Part shown: positions 23,887 to 36,500 of the stretch, piece after piece
How the letters are laid out: every line of letters starts with the position of its first letter
Position numbering within the stretch: position 1 is the stretch's first letter
Source of the DNA: Apostichopus japonicus
Taxonomy: Eukaryota > Echinodermata > Holothuroidea > Aspidochirotida > Stichopodidae
DNA length: 64,000 nucleotides
Reading direction: 5' to 3'
NCBI RefSeq assembly: GCF_037975245.1
Contig: NC_092569.1
Coordinates: forward strand, 37,198,168 to 37,262,167
The notes under the pieces: model-generated
Seen by the model: only the letters and a program-made list of their open reading frames with translations
The model's database searches: none
Told to the model about the DNA's origin: nothing
Made by a program: the position numbers and the translations under genes

Positions 23887-25790
23887 ACAAACCTCTTGGG
23901 GAGAAAGTTACTTGCAGCACTAGTCATTCAAGTGAATGTTGGGAATGTGAACTATATGTCCATAGATAGCATTGTAACTAAGTATACCAAGGTATTTGCA
24001 GATGAACTGGGTTCCATAAAGGGAGTAAAAGCCGAGCTTCACATTCAGGAGGAGACAACAGTCTTCAAGGCCCGTTCTCTGCTCATCTGCCTTGAAACCC
24101 AAGGTCGAGGAAGATTTGCAACGTTTGTAGGATGCTGGGGTCATTAAACCAGTCCAATTCTGTAGGTGGGCTGCCCCAATAGTCCAGTGTTTAAACCCGA
24201 TGGAACCATTAGGATTTGTGGAGATTATAAGACTACAGTAAATGTAGCAGCTGAAACTGCTGGTATACCTTTTACCGCGTGTGGAAGATCTGTTTGCTCA
24301 GTTATCAGGAGGTAAAACATTCTCGAAACTTGATCTAAACCATGCTTATCAACAGGTATAATTAGAGGAGAACTCCCAAAAGTATATATGTTACCATAAA
24401 CACATACCAGGCTTCCGTTTGGTGTTGCATCCGCTCCATCGATATTTCAGAGAATTATTGATAGTTTGATACAGGATATCCCTCATATTGTTGGATATCT
24501 TGATGATATTTTGGTAACAGGAAAGACAGAAGCTGAACATCAGGCAACCTAGACACATTCTTAAGATTTGAAGAGTATGGTATCCGACTCAAACCACAGA
24601 AGTGCAGTGCATTTAATGTACGTATAGCATTGTTACATATTTGAGTCATGTATATTGGTGAAAATGGTCTCAGACAAACAGATGAAAATATAAGAGCAGT
24701 CAAACTGGAGGCACATGCTCCTACTAGTGTCACAGATATCAGGGAGCTGCTAGCTCCCTGCAGATATGAACGCCTACTTTGATATGTATATAAACTACTA
24801 TGGTCGTTTTCCACCTTCCTTTTCTACCGTGCTAGCACCATTACACAGTTTTCTAAGACAAGGTGTTTAGTGGGAATGGCCCTCACTACAACAATGTGTT
24901 TAGTGGGAATGACCCTCTCCACAAAAAGGTGTTTTTGAGAAATGCAAGGAACTTCTACTGAATGCTGATATTTGGTACATTACGACCCACTAAAACCAGT
25001 TATTCTGTCATGTGATGCGTCTCCATACGTACGGCGCGCGCGGGGTCTGTTCTGTTACATCGTTATCGTATGCCAAATGCATGATCAGAAAGACCTGTCT
25101 GTTAATTCGCATCTCGATCCTTATCTAAGGTAGAAAGAGGTTATTCTCAAATAGACAAAGAGGGTCTCAGTGTGATATATGGTGTTCAGAAATATCACCA
25201 GTATGTTTGGTATAGTTCACAATCCTCACAGACCACCAGCCGCTAAAATGTTTGTATATATGGTGAAGGATCGTGCAGTGCCACCAATAGCTGCAGCTAG
25301 AATAATTCACTCACCTTGTCGGCTTATACAACTATAAAGTATAAGCTTGTGTACGAGCCAGGTTCAAAGCATTGTAATGTCGATGCTTTGTGAAGGGTTC
25401 CTCTAAAGGATGAACCAGCCCATGTTTCAATTCCGGCTTATCTCATTTTACTGATGGATTACCTAAATGATAGACCAGTCAGTCATCGGGACATAAAGAA
25501 GTGGACCAGACATGGACCCACTTTTGTCCCAAGAATTGTGTTTTACAGGTTGGGCTTCACATTGCATGTGATCAAGAGGATTTTAAAACCATATTTCAGT
25601 AGGAAATCTGAATTAAGTGTACATGCTGCATGGTTGCATAATGTGGGGCAACAGAGTTGCTATACCCCCACAAGACAGGGAATTAGTTCTAAAGGAACTA
25701 AACATTCTGAGCATCCGGGGACTTCCAGGATGAAATCCCTAGCTCGGAGTTATGTATAGTGGGCCAAAATGGACCACCTGACTTGCGGCT

Positions 25791-26564
25791 GCTATATGGG
25801 CGTGTCCTGCATGATTGGTATATGTATGTCAATTTACATATGTGACCAGGTGAACATATAGTACTGTATTCAATTCATTCCTTCTATTAACGGATATTAT
25901 TATCATGCTTATGTTATGTAAATAGCTAGACCAGTGGTCTATAGTTTGTATGGTATAAGTAAGTCAGAGCTTCACAGATCCTCAGAGTGTGTACATGTTC
26001 TTATTCCGTTTTTTGTGTGTGTTTGAATTCTCCACTTCTCCTGCCCTCGGACTCTACAGTTTACACCGGTGACACCATCGCTGTTTAGTTTGCATACTCA
26101 ACTCATATCTAGATGTGGTCCAGCTCTTAAAATGAGAATCGTTATTTCTTCAATAATACTATCAAAATTTTACCGTTTTTACACCGTTTTGTTAGTTTTA
26201 ACAACTATCACTGTCATTGTCAGTCAACGGACATAAAAAAATATTCCATCCATAATAAACACCGGTGTTACATTGAAACATAACGAAAAACATAAAAACA
26301 TCAAACAGTATCTTATTTTTTTTCTCGGTACGCACGTTATTACTTCAATTCGAATATATATGGCGCGTATGGAATGCGAAAGGGAATATTCATGAGTGGG
26401 CGGGGCTTCGAACAATTTCTATGCTTCAGTGGGACACAATAACCATATGAAAAAATTAAATCTCCCGTTGCAGTTGTATATAGGTTAACCCCCCACTTTT
26501 ACTGCACTAATAGTTTTAGCCCCGCCTACATAGGCTGTCAATCAATCGTCGAAATTTCCGAGGA
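25791..26564. other. Spacer with no gene seen
   Basis: AT-rich sequence after the integrase remnant. It may include the retroelement 3' end or an old LTR, but I could not pair it with a 5' copy. Confidence 0.4.
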
Positions 26565-26745
26565 GGGGGATTGTCCGGGGTAAAATTGTCATGGTTGGGA
26601 ATTGTCCGGAGTGGGAATTCTCCGGGGGAAATTGTCAGGGTTGGCAATTGTCCGGGTGGGAATTGTCCGAGGGGGTATCGTCCTGTGGGGGGGGGGGTAA
26701 TCGTCCGGGGGGAATTCGTCCAGGGCGTAGTTGTCCGGGAACCTT
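26565..26745. repeat. G-rich degenerate repeat (AATTGTCCGGGG)
   Basis: About ten degenerate copies of AATTGTCCGGGG at 16-20-bp spacing, with a G run near 26690. The translation is Gly/Trp-rich and probably meaningless. Confidence 0.75.
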
Positions 26746-27155
26746 CTGTTATTGTCTAATGTATAAAGTGTTGTTTTCTTATTATTTTGTCGTTGTTCAA
26801 ACTTATGATGTCATTTGTAAATAGGTTTCTGTAGTCTGAAATAAAAACGTCGTTGAAATTCAGTCTTTCGTCGAAATGAAATCGTTTATCTAAGTTCAAG
26901 CTCTTGGTTAAATTTATTACTCTGTTAAACTTTGTGCCATTGTCTACGTGTTTCTGCGTTGCTGTTGAAACATATTTTGCTGTTGATTTATTGAACGCAG
27001 CGTTCAATTTAAATGTCTGGTCAAATTAAATGTTGTATCTTCCGTTCTTGTTGCTGTTTCACAACTTCCGTCCCTCTGAACTAATGCTTTACAACGTTGC
27101 CGTGAATTTATGCCGTTGTCTAAAAGTTAGGCGGGGTATTTTGCTTACCACACGG

Positions 27156-27203
27156 ATTGGCCAAACTTATTATTTGGCTCTGGACTGATCGAGATTATAA
27201 AAG
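27156..27203 (+). promoter_or_regulatory. SPP core promoter: CCAAT and TATA elements
   Basis: An inverted CCAAT box (ATTGG, 27156-27160) lies 36 bp before TATAAAAG (27196-27203). Transcription would be expected to start near 27230, giving a 5' leader of about 110 bases to the start codon at 27340. Confidence 0.65.
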
Positions 27204-27339
27204 AGGGCGCTCACATCACAACAACAGCTGAACGAAAACAGAGCCGGATATACGGCTCTGAACAAAAGGTTCACCGACCTAAAGTAAGGTCTAGTACACG
27301 TACACGTTTCTAACATACGCATACAGCTACTCTGACATC

Positions 27340-27543
27340 ATGGCGGAAGAGGTAGAAATCCTACAGTCCGGATCAACTGAATTGAACCTTACGTTAAACG
27401 AAACAGAAGGTGCCGTAAATGGAACGAAAATACAATCTACACCAGAAGGAATGGCCATTGCGTACGGTAGTTTAGTCCTGATGGCTATACTTCCTATATT
27501 CTTTGGGGCATTCCGATCTGTTAAATTTCACAAGGAACAGAAG
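27340..27543 (+). CDS. HM13: SPP exon 1
   Basis: 68 codons. It holds the acidic lumenal N-terminus with three NxT sequons, then the first membrane segment (MAIAYGSLVLMAILPIFFGA) and FRSVKFHKEQK. The donor is GTATAC and the exon ends in phase 0. Confidence 0.95.
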
Positions 27544-30500
27544 GTATACAGTAGTTAGCCTAACAGCAGTAGCGTTAACATGAATCACCATGTTATTGCT
27601 GATAACCGTTCAGCATGTCTAGGCCTAAGCTGCATGCCATTGGAACAGCTGTTACAAGTTTCCATAATATCATTCCTAATATTATTAGTTGAAGTGAATG
27701 AATGTTGGAACCTATGTAGCAATACAGGCAAATGTTGCATCAGTTGGCCAACAGAGGAGAAAACAAACAGATATTTTAAAAAATCTTACTGTACATTAGG
27801 CCTTCATATAGACTAGGGCCTAACTTTAGAATCCGTACCATATGGATGGGAAAGCTTACGAGGGGCTAGGAATTAGGTTTAGGAAGTACAGTAGGGAATA
27901 GGGTTAGGAAGTAGGGTTAGGAAGTAGGGAATATGGTTAGGGGTTAGGAATGGTACGGATTCTAAATAAGTACCTAGACTAGGCCTAATACTAGTATTAC
28001 CAATACTATTAATAATAGCCAGGCAGCCTAAGCATTGTACTGGTGTTCAGGCAGCTTTCCCACCCAAGGGTCAGGATAAGTTTGTTTTATTTTGTTAAAT
28101 TTCCAATTTATTTGATTGGGTCACTCCATAATGTTAATGGGAAAAATGCACTTAACAATATTCTATCCCTTTTTATTTTCACTGGGGTAAATGTTTAAGA
28201 AGATTATGTTATCCCAGATCCATTAGTTGTGTGATTATTCTGTGATACTGCTGTGTGTTATACCAGATCCTTTAGATGTGTGATTATTCTGTGATATTGC
28301 TGTGTGTTATACCAGATCCTTTAGATGTGTGATTATTCTGTGATATTGCTGTGTGTTATCCCAGATCCTTTAGATGTGTGATTATTCTGTGATACTGCTG
28401 TGTGTTATCCCAGATCCATTAGATGTGTGATTATTCTGTGATCTACTGCTGTGTGTTATCCCAGATCCATTAGATGTGTGATTATTCTGTGATACTGCTG
28501 TGTGTTATCCCAGATCCTTTAGATGTGTGATTATTCTGTGATACTGCTGTGTGTTATACCAGATCCTTTAGATGTGTGATTATTCTGTGATACTGCTGTG
28601 TGTTATCCCAGATCCTTTAGATGTGTGATTATTCTGTGATATTGCTGTGTGTTATCCCAGATCCATTAGATGTGTGGTTATTCTGTGATATTGCTGTGTG
28701 TTATACCAGATCCTTTAGATGTGTGATTATTCTGTGATACTGCTGTGTGTTATACCAGATCCTTTAGATGTGTGATTATTCTGTGATATTGCTGTGTGTT
28801 ATCCCAGATCCTTTAGATGTGTGATTATTCTGTGATACTGCTGTGTGTTATCCCAGATCCATTAGATGTGTGATTATTCTGTGATCTACTGCTGTGTGTT
28901 ATCCCAGATCCATTAGATGTGTGATTATTCTGTGATACTGCTGTGTGTTATCCCAGATCCTTTAGATGTGTGATTATTCTGTGATACTGCTGTGTGTTAT
29001 ACCAGATCCTTTAGATGTGTGATTATTCTGTGATACTGCTGTGTGTTATCCCAGATCCTTTAGATGTGTGATTATTCTGTGATATTGCTGTGTGTTATCC
29101 CAGATCCATTAGATGTGTGGTTATTCTGTGATATTGCTGTGTGTTATACCAGATCCTTTAGATGTGTGATTATTCTGTGATACTGCTGTGTGTTATACCA
29201 GATCCTTTAGATGTGTGATTATTCTGTGATATTGCTGTGTGTTATCCCAGATCCTTTAGATGTGTGATTATTCTGTGATATTGCTGTGTGTTATACCAGA
29301 TCCTTTAGATGTGTGATTATTCTGTGATACTGCTGTGTGTTATACCAGATCCTTTAGATGTGTGATTATTCTGTGATATTGCTGTGTGTTATCCCAGATC
29401 CTTTAGATGTGTGATTATTCTGTGATACTGCTGTGTGTTATCCCAGATCCATTAGATGTGTGATTATTCTGTGATACTGCTGTGTGTTATCCCAGATCCT
29501 TTAGATGTGTGATTATTCTTTGATATTGCTGTGTGTTATCCCAGATCCTTTAGATGTGTGGTTATTCTGTGATATTGCTGTGTGTTATCCCAGATCCTTT
29601 AGATGTGTGGTTAATCTGTGATACTGCTGTGTGTTATCCCAGATCCATTAGATGTGTGATTATTCTGTGATATTGCTGTGTGTTATACCAGATCCTTTAG
29701 ATGTGTGGTTATTCTGTGATATCGCTGTGTGTTATACCAGATCCTTTAGATGTGTGGTTAATCTGTGATACTGCTGTGTGTTATCCCAGATCCATTAGAT
29801 GTGTGATTATTCTGTGATATTGCTGTGTGTTATACCAGATCCTTTAGATGTGTGGTTATTCTGTGATACTGCTGTGTGTTATACCAGATCCTTTAGACGT
29901 GTGATTATTTTGTGATACTGCTGTGTGTTATCCCAGATCCATTAGATGTGTGATTATTCTGTGATATTGCTGTGTGTTATACCAGATCCTTTAGATGTGT
30001 GGTTAATCTGTGATACTGCTGTGTGTTATCCCAGATCCATTAAATGTGTGGTTATTCTGTGATACTGCTGTGTGTTATACCAGATCCTTTAGATGTGTGA
30101 TTATTCTGTGATACTGCTGTGTGTTATCCCAGATCCTTTAGATGTGTGGTTAATCTGTGATATTGCTGTATGTTATCCCAGATCCATTAGATGTGTGGTT
30201 ATTCTGTGATATTGCTGTGTGTTATACCAGATCCTTTAGATGTGTGATTATTCTGTGATATTGCTGTGTGTTATCCCAGATCCATTAGATGTGTGGTTAT
30301 TCTGTGATATTGCTGTGTGTTATACCAGATCCTTTAGATGTGTGATTATTCTGTGATATTGCTGTATGTTATCCCAGATCCATTAGATGTGTGGTTATTC
30401 TGTGATATTGCTGTGTGTTATCCCAGATCCATTAGATGTGTGATTATTCTGTGATATTGCTGTGTGTTATCCCAGATCCATTAGATGTGTGATTATTCTG

Positions 30501-33500
30501 TGATATTGCTGTGTGTTATACCAGATCTTTTAGATGTGTGGTTATTCTGTGATACTGCTGTGTGTTATACCAGATCCTTTAGATGTGTGATTATTTTGTG
30601 ATACTGCTGTGTGTTATCCCAGATCCATTAGATGTGTGATTATTCTGTGATATTGCTGTGTGTTATACCAGATCCTTTAGATGTGTGGTTAATCTGTGAT
30701 ACTGCTGTGTGTTATCCCAGATCCATTAGATGTGTGGTTATTCTGTGATACTGCTGTGTGTTATACCAGATCCTTTAGATGTGTGATTATTCTGTGATAC
30801 TGCTGTGTGTTATCCCAGATCCTTTAGATGTGTGGTTAATCTGTGATACTGCTGTGTGTTATCCCAGATCCTTTAGATGTGTGATTATTCTGTGATATTG
30901 CTGTGTGTTATCCCAGATCCTTTAGATGTGTGGTTAATCTGTGATACTGCTGTGTGTTATCCCAGATCCATTTGATGTGTGATTATTTTGTGATATTGCT
31001 GTGTGTTATACCAGATCCTTTAGATGTGTGGTTAATCTGTGATACTGCTGTGTGTTATACCAGATCCTTTAGATGTGTGATTATTCTGTGATACTGCTGT
31101 GTGTTATACCAGATCCATTAGATGTGTGGTTAATCTGTGATACTGCTGTGTGTTATACCAGATCCTTTAGATGTGTGATTATTCTGTGATACTGCTGTGT
31201 GTTATACCAGATCCTTTAGATGTGTGGTTAATCTGTGATATTGCTGTGTGTTATCCCAGATCCATTAGATGTGTGATTATTCTGTGTCATTGCTGTGTGT
31301 TATACCAGATCCTTTAGATGTGTGATTATTCTGTGATATTGCTGTGTGTTATCCCTGATCCATTAGATGTGTGATTATTCTGTGATATTGCTGTGTGTTA
31401 TCTCAGATCCTTTAGATGTGTGATTATTCTGTGATATTGCTGTGTGTTATCCCAGATCCATTAGATGTGTGATAATTCTGTGATATTGCTGTGTGTTATC
31501 CCAGATCCATTAGATGTGTGCTTATTTTGTGATACTGCTGTGTGTTATCCCAGATCCATTAGATGTGTGATAATTCTGTGATATTGCTGTGTGTTATACC
31601 AGATCCTTTAGATGTGTGGTAAATCTGTGATACTGCTGTGTGTTATCCCAGATCCTTTAGATGTGTGATTATTCTGTGATACTGCTGTGTGTTATCCCAG
31701 ATCCTTTAGATGTGTGATTATTCTGTGATATTGCTGTGTGTTATACCAGATCCATTAGATGTGTGATTAATCTGTGATACTGCTGTGTGTTATACCAGAT
31801 CCTTTAGATGTGTGATTATTCTGTGATACTGCTGTGTGTTATCCCAGATCCATTAGATGTGTGATAATTCTGTGATATTGCTGTGTGTTATCCCAGATCC
31901 TTTAGATGTGTGATTATTTTGTGATATTGCTGTGTGTTATCCCAGATCCTTTAGATGTGTGCTTATTTTGTGATACTGCTGTGTGTTATCCCAGATCCAT
32001 TAGATGTGTGATAATTCTGTGATATTGCTGTGTGTTATCCCAGATCCATTAGATGTGTGATTAATCTGTGATACTGCTGTGTGTTATCCCAAATCCATTA
32101 CTTGTGTGATTATTCTGTGATACTGCTGTACAGTATGTTATCCCAGATCCAATAGATGTGTGATTATTCTGTGATACTGGCGTATGGTATCCCATATCCA
32201 GTGATCATTGAGCTATCAATTGGTGGGACTTGAACTTCACGTGTTGACTTCATATTTATAATTGAGATGCTTGCATAAAGCCCATTGAAATGTTATAAAT
32301 GTAGTACTGCTTTAAATATTCCATAACGGAAGCACCAACTGTACAGTAGTGACATTTTGCCAACATTCAATCGAATATTAAATATATAAAACACAATTTG
32401 GTATTACACAAAATAGGATTGCTACTGATGAAAGGAAGACACCCTCCTGGTGGAAGATGAGCAAGTAATTCATGAATTTGATTAAACTCTCACTAACCTG
32501 CCCGTACACTTTTCACATTACTGTAGTATAATATAATACTTGCAATCTGAGCAGATTGGAATTGGACTTCTTTATTCTTCTAACTACTCCTATAAATTCT
32601 GGCTTCATTATTTGACATAAATCTTGATGCAAGAAAAAAAACTTATTTTGAAAACTCAATAGTATTAAAAAAATTAACATATAACCCAGAAAAGCTCATC
32701 TAAAAGTGCGTTTATGTTTTGAAAGTGCAAGGAAGATAAATTGTGATTTTAACATAAATTCTGGATGTATCATACAGGCTGTTGGCATATTCTCTATTAG
32801 TTGTGTGTTTGGCTTTGTGGCTCTTGTGTCTATGTACAGCCATTTGAAATTGCAAAGAGTGCATTTAGTATTTTAATCTTTAATACTGTACAGTAGGTTT
32901 TTAAATTGTGAAATAAAGTTCTGTATACCGTTGAGCTAATCCATATCTGTTGTTTTTATTATAGGATAATGGTGATACGCCAGAGGTAATGTCTGACAAG
33001 GATGCTGCAATGTTTCCGATCATTGCCAGTGCTACCCTGTTTGGAATCTATGTGATCTTCCAGGTAATGACCTAATCCTAAATACACTACATGCAATGTT
33101 TCCCATCATTGCCAGTGCAACCCTGTTTGGAATCTATGTGATCTTCCAGGTAATGACCTAATCTAAATACACTACATGCAATGTTTCCCATCATTGCCAG
33201 TGCAACCCTGTTTGGAATCTATGATATCTTCCAGGTAATGACCTAACCCTAAATACACTACATGCAATGTTTCCGATCATTGCCAGTGCTACCCTGTTTG
33301 GAATCTATGTGATCTTCCAGGTAATTACCTAATCCTAAATACACTACATGCAATGTTTCCCATCATTGCCAGTGCTATCCTGTTTGGAATCTATGTGATC
33401 TTCCAGGTAATTACCTAATCCTAAATACACTACATGCAATGTTTCCGATCATTGCCAGTGCTATCCTGTTTGGAATCTATGATATCTTCCAGGTAATGAC

Positions 33501-36500
33501 CTAATCCTAAATACACTACATGCAATGTTTCCCATCATTGCCAGTGCAACCCTGTTTGGAATCTATGTGATCTTCCAGGTAATGACCTAACCCTAAATAC
33601 ACTACATGCAATGTTTCCCATCATTGCCAGTGCTATCCTGTTTGGAATCTATGATATCTTCCAGGTAATGACCTAATCCTAAATACACTACATGCAATGT
33701 TTCCCATCATTGCCAGTGCAACCCTGTTTGGAATCTATGTGATCTTCCAGGTAATGACCTAACCCTAAATACACTACATGCAATGTTTCCCATCATTGCC
33801 AGTGCTATCCTGTTTGGAATCTATGATATCTTCCAGGTAATGACCTAATCCTAAATACACTACATGCAATGTTTCCCATCATTGCCAGTGCAACCCTGTT
33901 TGGAATCTATGTGATCTTCCAGGTAATTACCTAATCCTAAATACACTACATGCAATGTTTCCGATCATTGCCAGTGCTATCCTGTTTGGAATCTATGATA
34001 TCTTCCAGGTAATGACCTAATCCTAAATACACTACATGCAATGTTTCCCATCATTGCCAGTGCAACCCTGTTTGGAATCTATGTGATCTTCCAGGTAATG
34101 ACCTAACCCTAAATACACTACATGCAATGTTTCCCATCATTGCCAGTGCTATCCTGTTTGGAATCTATGATATCTTCCAGGTAATGACCTAATCCTAAAT
34201 ACACTACATGCAATGTTTCCCATCATTGCCAGTGCAACCCTGTTTGGAATCTATGTGATCTTCCAGGTAATGACCTAACCCTAAATACACTACATGCAAT
34301 GTTTCCCATCATTGCCAGTGCTATCCTGTTTGGAATCTATGTGATCTTCCAGGTAATGACCTAATCCTAAATACACTACATGCAATGTTTCCCATCATTG
34401 CCAGTGCTACCCTGTTTGGAATCTATGTGATCTTCCAGGTAATGACCTAACTCTAAATACACTGCATGCAATGTCATGCTTGTTACTGTCATCATCAAAT
34501 GCTGTAGTTTATTAGTCAGCAGACCATAGTGCTAGCCTTTACCCACAGCCTGATGCCATGATACCATGCTTTAGTTTGCTCCTCTGTGATGCAATTAAAT
34601 ACATTAGTGTTAAATAAATGTCTCAAACGAAGTACAGTCTTAGCCAATCAAAATAGCGGTCAACACAAAATGTTAATGTTACAAAAACATTGGGATGATG
34701 CCAAGGTCCCACAGTACATGAATTCCCACAGAGTTAAAGTATTATGCTGATAAGCAAGCTGCATGAAAGTTGACAACTGCTTGTATTGGTCCAGGCCCAA
34801 AACATGTTTCAAATTAGGTTGTTTTACTGGAAATCTAGGGCAGACAACTGCATGAGCTACATTTGTATAAAGCAAATAAAATGGACATGAACAGTGGTGT
34901 TTACACGGGTCCAAAAATCGGGAACCTGGTACCCAAGAGCTGTTACCCGTTTGGTATCCGGGTACCCAGAAAAAATGTTTACCCTCGTGTATCACGGTTT
35001 TCAAGAAATTACATATTGGATGCTATAATAAATGAAATATATTCCCTACTGACAATTTTTTCATGTTCAAATACGTAGGTGTAAGATAAGGTATAAAACC
35101 TTCCTCATAATTTCTATTTGCTTTTGTTTCTTCCATTAACTTGTAAATAACTTCATATAATTAACATTACTACTTACATCGCACTGCCGCCGCTGCTTAT
35201 GCTTGCTCTCCACGTCTATTGGATCAGACCATATAAATATCCAATTTAGCTCTTGAACAGTTGTTACTACTACTATCTATTATGTTCGCATTAGCCGTGA
35301 AATTGCAGGATTCGCGCAATTTGAATGCATTTGGAATTAACGATAAGTAAAGAGCCACTTGCGATTATTATTTTTTGGTTATTCCGTTGTAATCCATAAA
35401 CATCTCGTAAAATTCCTTGTCAGCTTTCCTTCTATGAAATAAACGAATGAATAAATAATTATTTCTTCCACATGGTAGCCTAACACCACATTAAGTCAAT
35501 GAGAAATCTAGCTAAGCCTAACCATCTGTTTATTTCGCTGAAATTGTGACGCAGTTATAAGATATCCATGGAATACTTTCATTACTGCTGTTACGTTCGA
35601 CCACATGGTTGTCTAACACCACACTAAGTCAGGGGTAATCTAGCCTAGCCATCTGTTTATTAGCTGAAATTTGTGACGCAGTCATAAGATAACAATGGAA
35701 TACTTTCGTTATTGCTGTTATCTTCCACCACATGGTAGCCTATCACCACACTAAGTCCATGGGAAATCTGCCTAACCATTGGTTTGCCAAAAAAAAAAAA
35801 AAACACACTTTGCATAGGATTCGGGTAATAAATTAGGAACCGGGTAGTATCGCGTCGGGCGGGTACCTTAGTTATTGCTGTTATCTTCGACCACATGGTA
35901 GCCGAACACCACACTATGTCAATGGGAAATCTGCCTAACCGTCGGTTTGCCATTTTTTTTTTAAATCACAGTTTGCGTAGGATTCGGGTAATAAATTAGG
36001 AATCGGGTAGTATCGCGTCGGGCGGGTACCATAGTTATTACTGTTATCTTCGACCACATGGTAGCTGAACACCACACTATGTCAATGGAAATCTGCCTTA
36101 CCGTTGGTTTGCCATTTTTTTTTAAACCACAGTTTGCGTAGGATTCGGGTAATAAACTAAGAACCGGGTAGTATCGCGTCGGGCGGGTACCCGGATAACC
36201 CATGCAAACACTAATGTACAGAGTACAGATCCAAGTGGCCCATCCTGGGACCTAGATTACCAGGGCATTCTTTTTGCTGCAGAAAAGAAAACAGCGCAGC
36301 AGAAGATTTGTATACTGAGGGTCTCATTACTGGGAACTGCATCTATATAAGTACTGTATATATGTATAAACTCAGTCAGGAACACTTTCACATTGATTTA
36401 CTCATTTACAGGAACGTTATTGCCTTGTTATTTCCGTTATTTAATGTGAGTGTAAGAATGGAGAGAGGGGATAGTTGGAAGAAACAGTACCATTCATAAT

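Larger units (their letters stand above)
21905..25790 (+). mobile_element. Degenerate Ty3/gypsy-type retroelement (gag-pol remnants)
   Basis: In order along the plus strand I see the following. A Gag-like patch with an RDRLVCG motif lies near 22530. A C..C..H..C zinc-knuckle-like patch with a disrupted spacing lies near 22815-22875, and a DTG aspartic protease signature near 23078. The N-terminal part of reverse transcriptase follows (23.9-24.4 kb). The YLDD catalytic box is at 24496-24507, an RNase H-like region at 24.95-25.4 kb, and an integrase zinc-binding-like region at 25.6-25.75 kb. Frames shift repeatedly and stop codons are frequent, so it cannot encode the full set of proteins. Three inverted-repeat elements are inserted in it. 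I did not identify LTRs or a primer-binding site, so the outer limits are approximate. Confidence 0.85.

Noticed and set aside
28207-32195. CRISPR-like array
   Set aside because: Units are contiguous and near-identical with no unique spacers, and the genome is eukaryotic.
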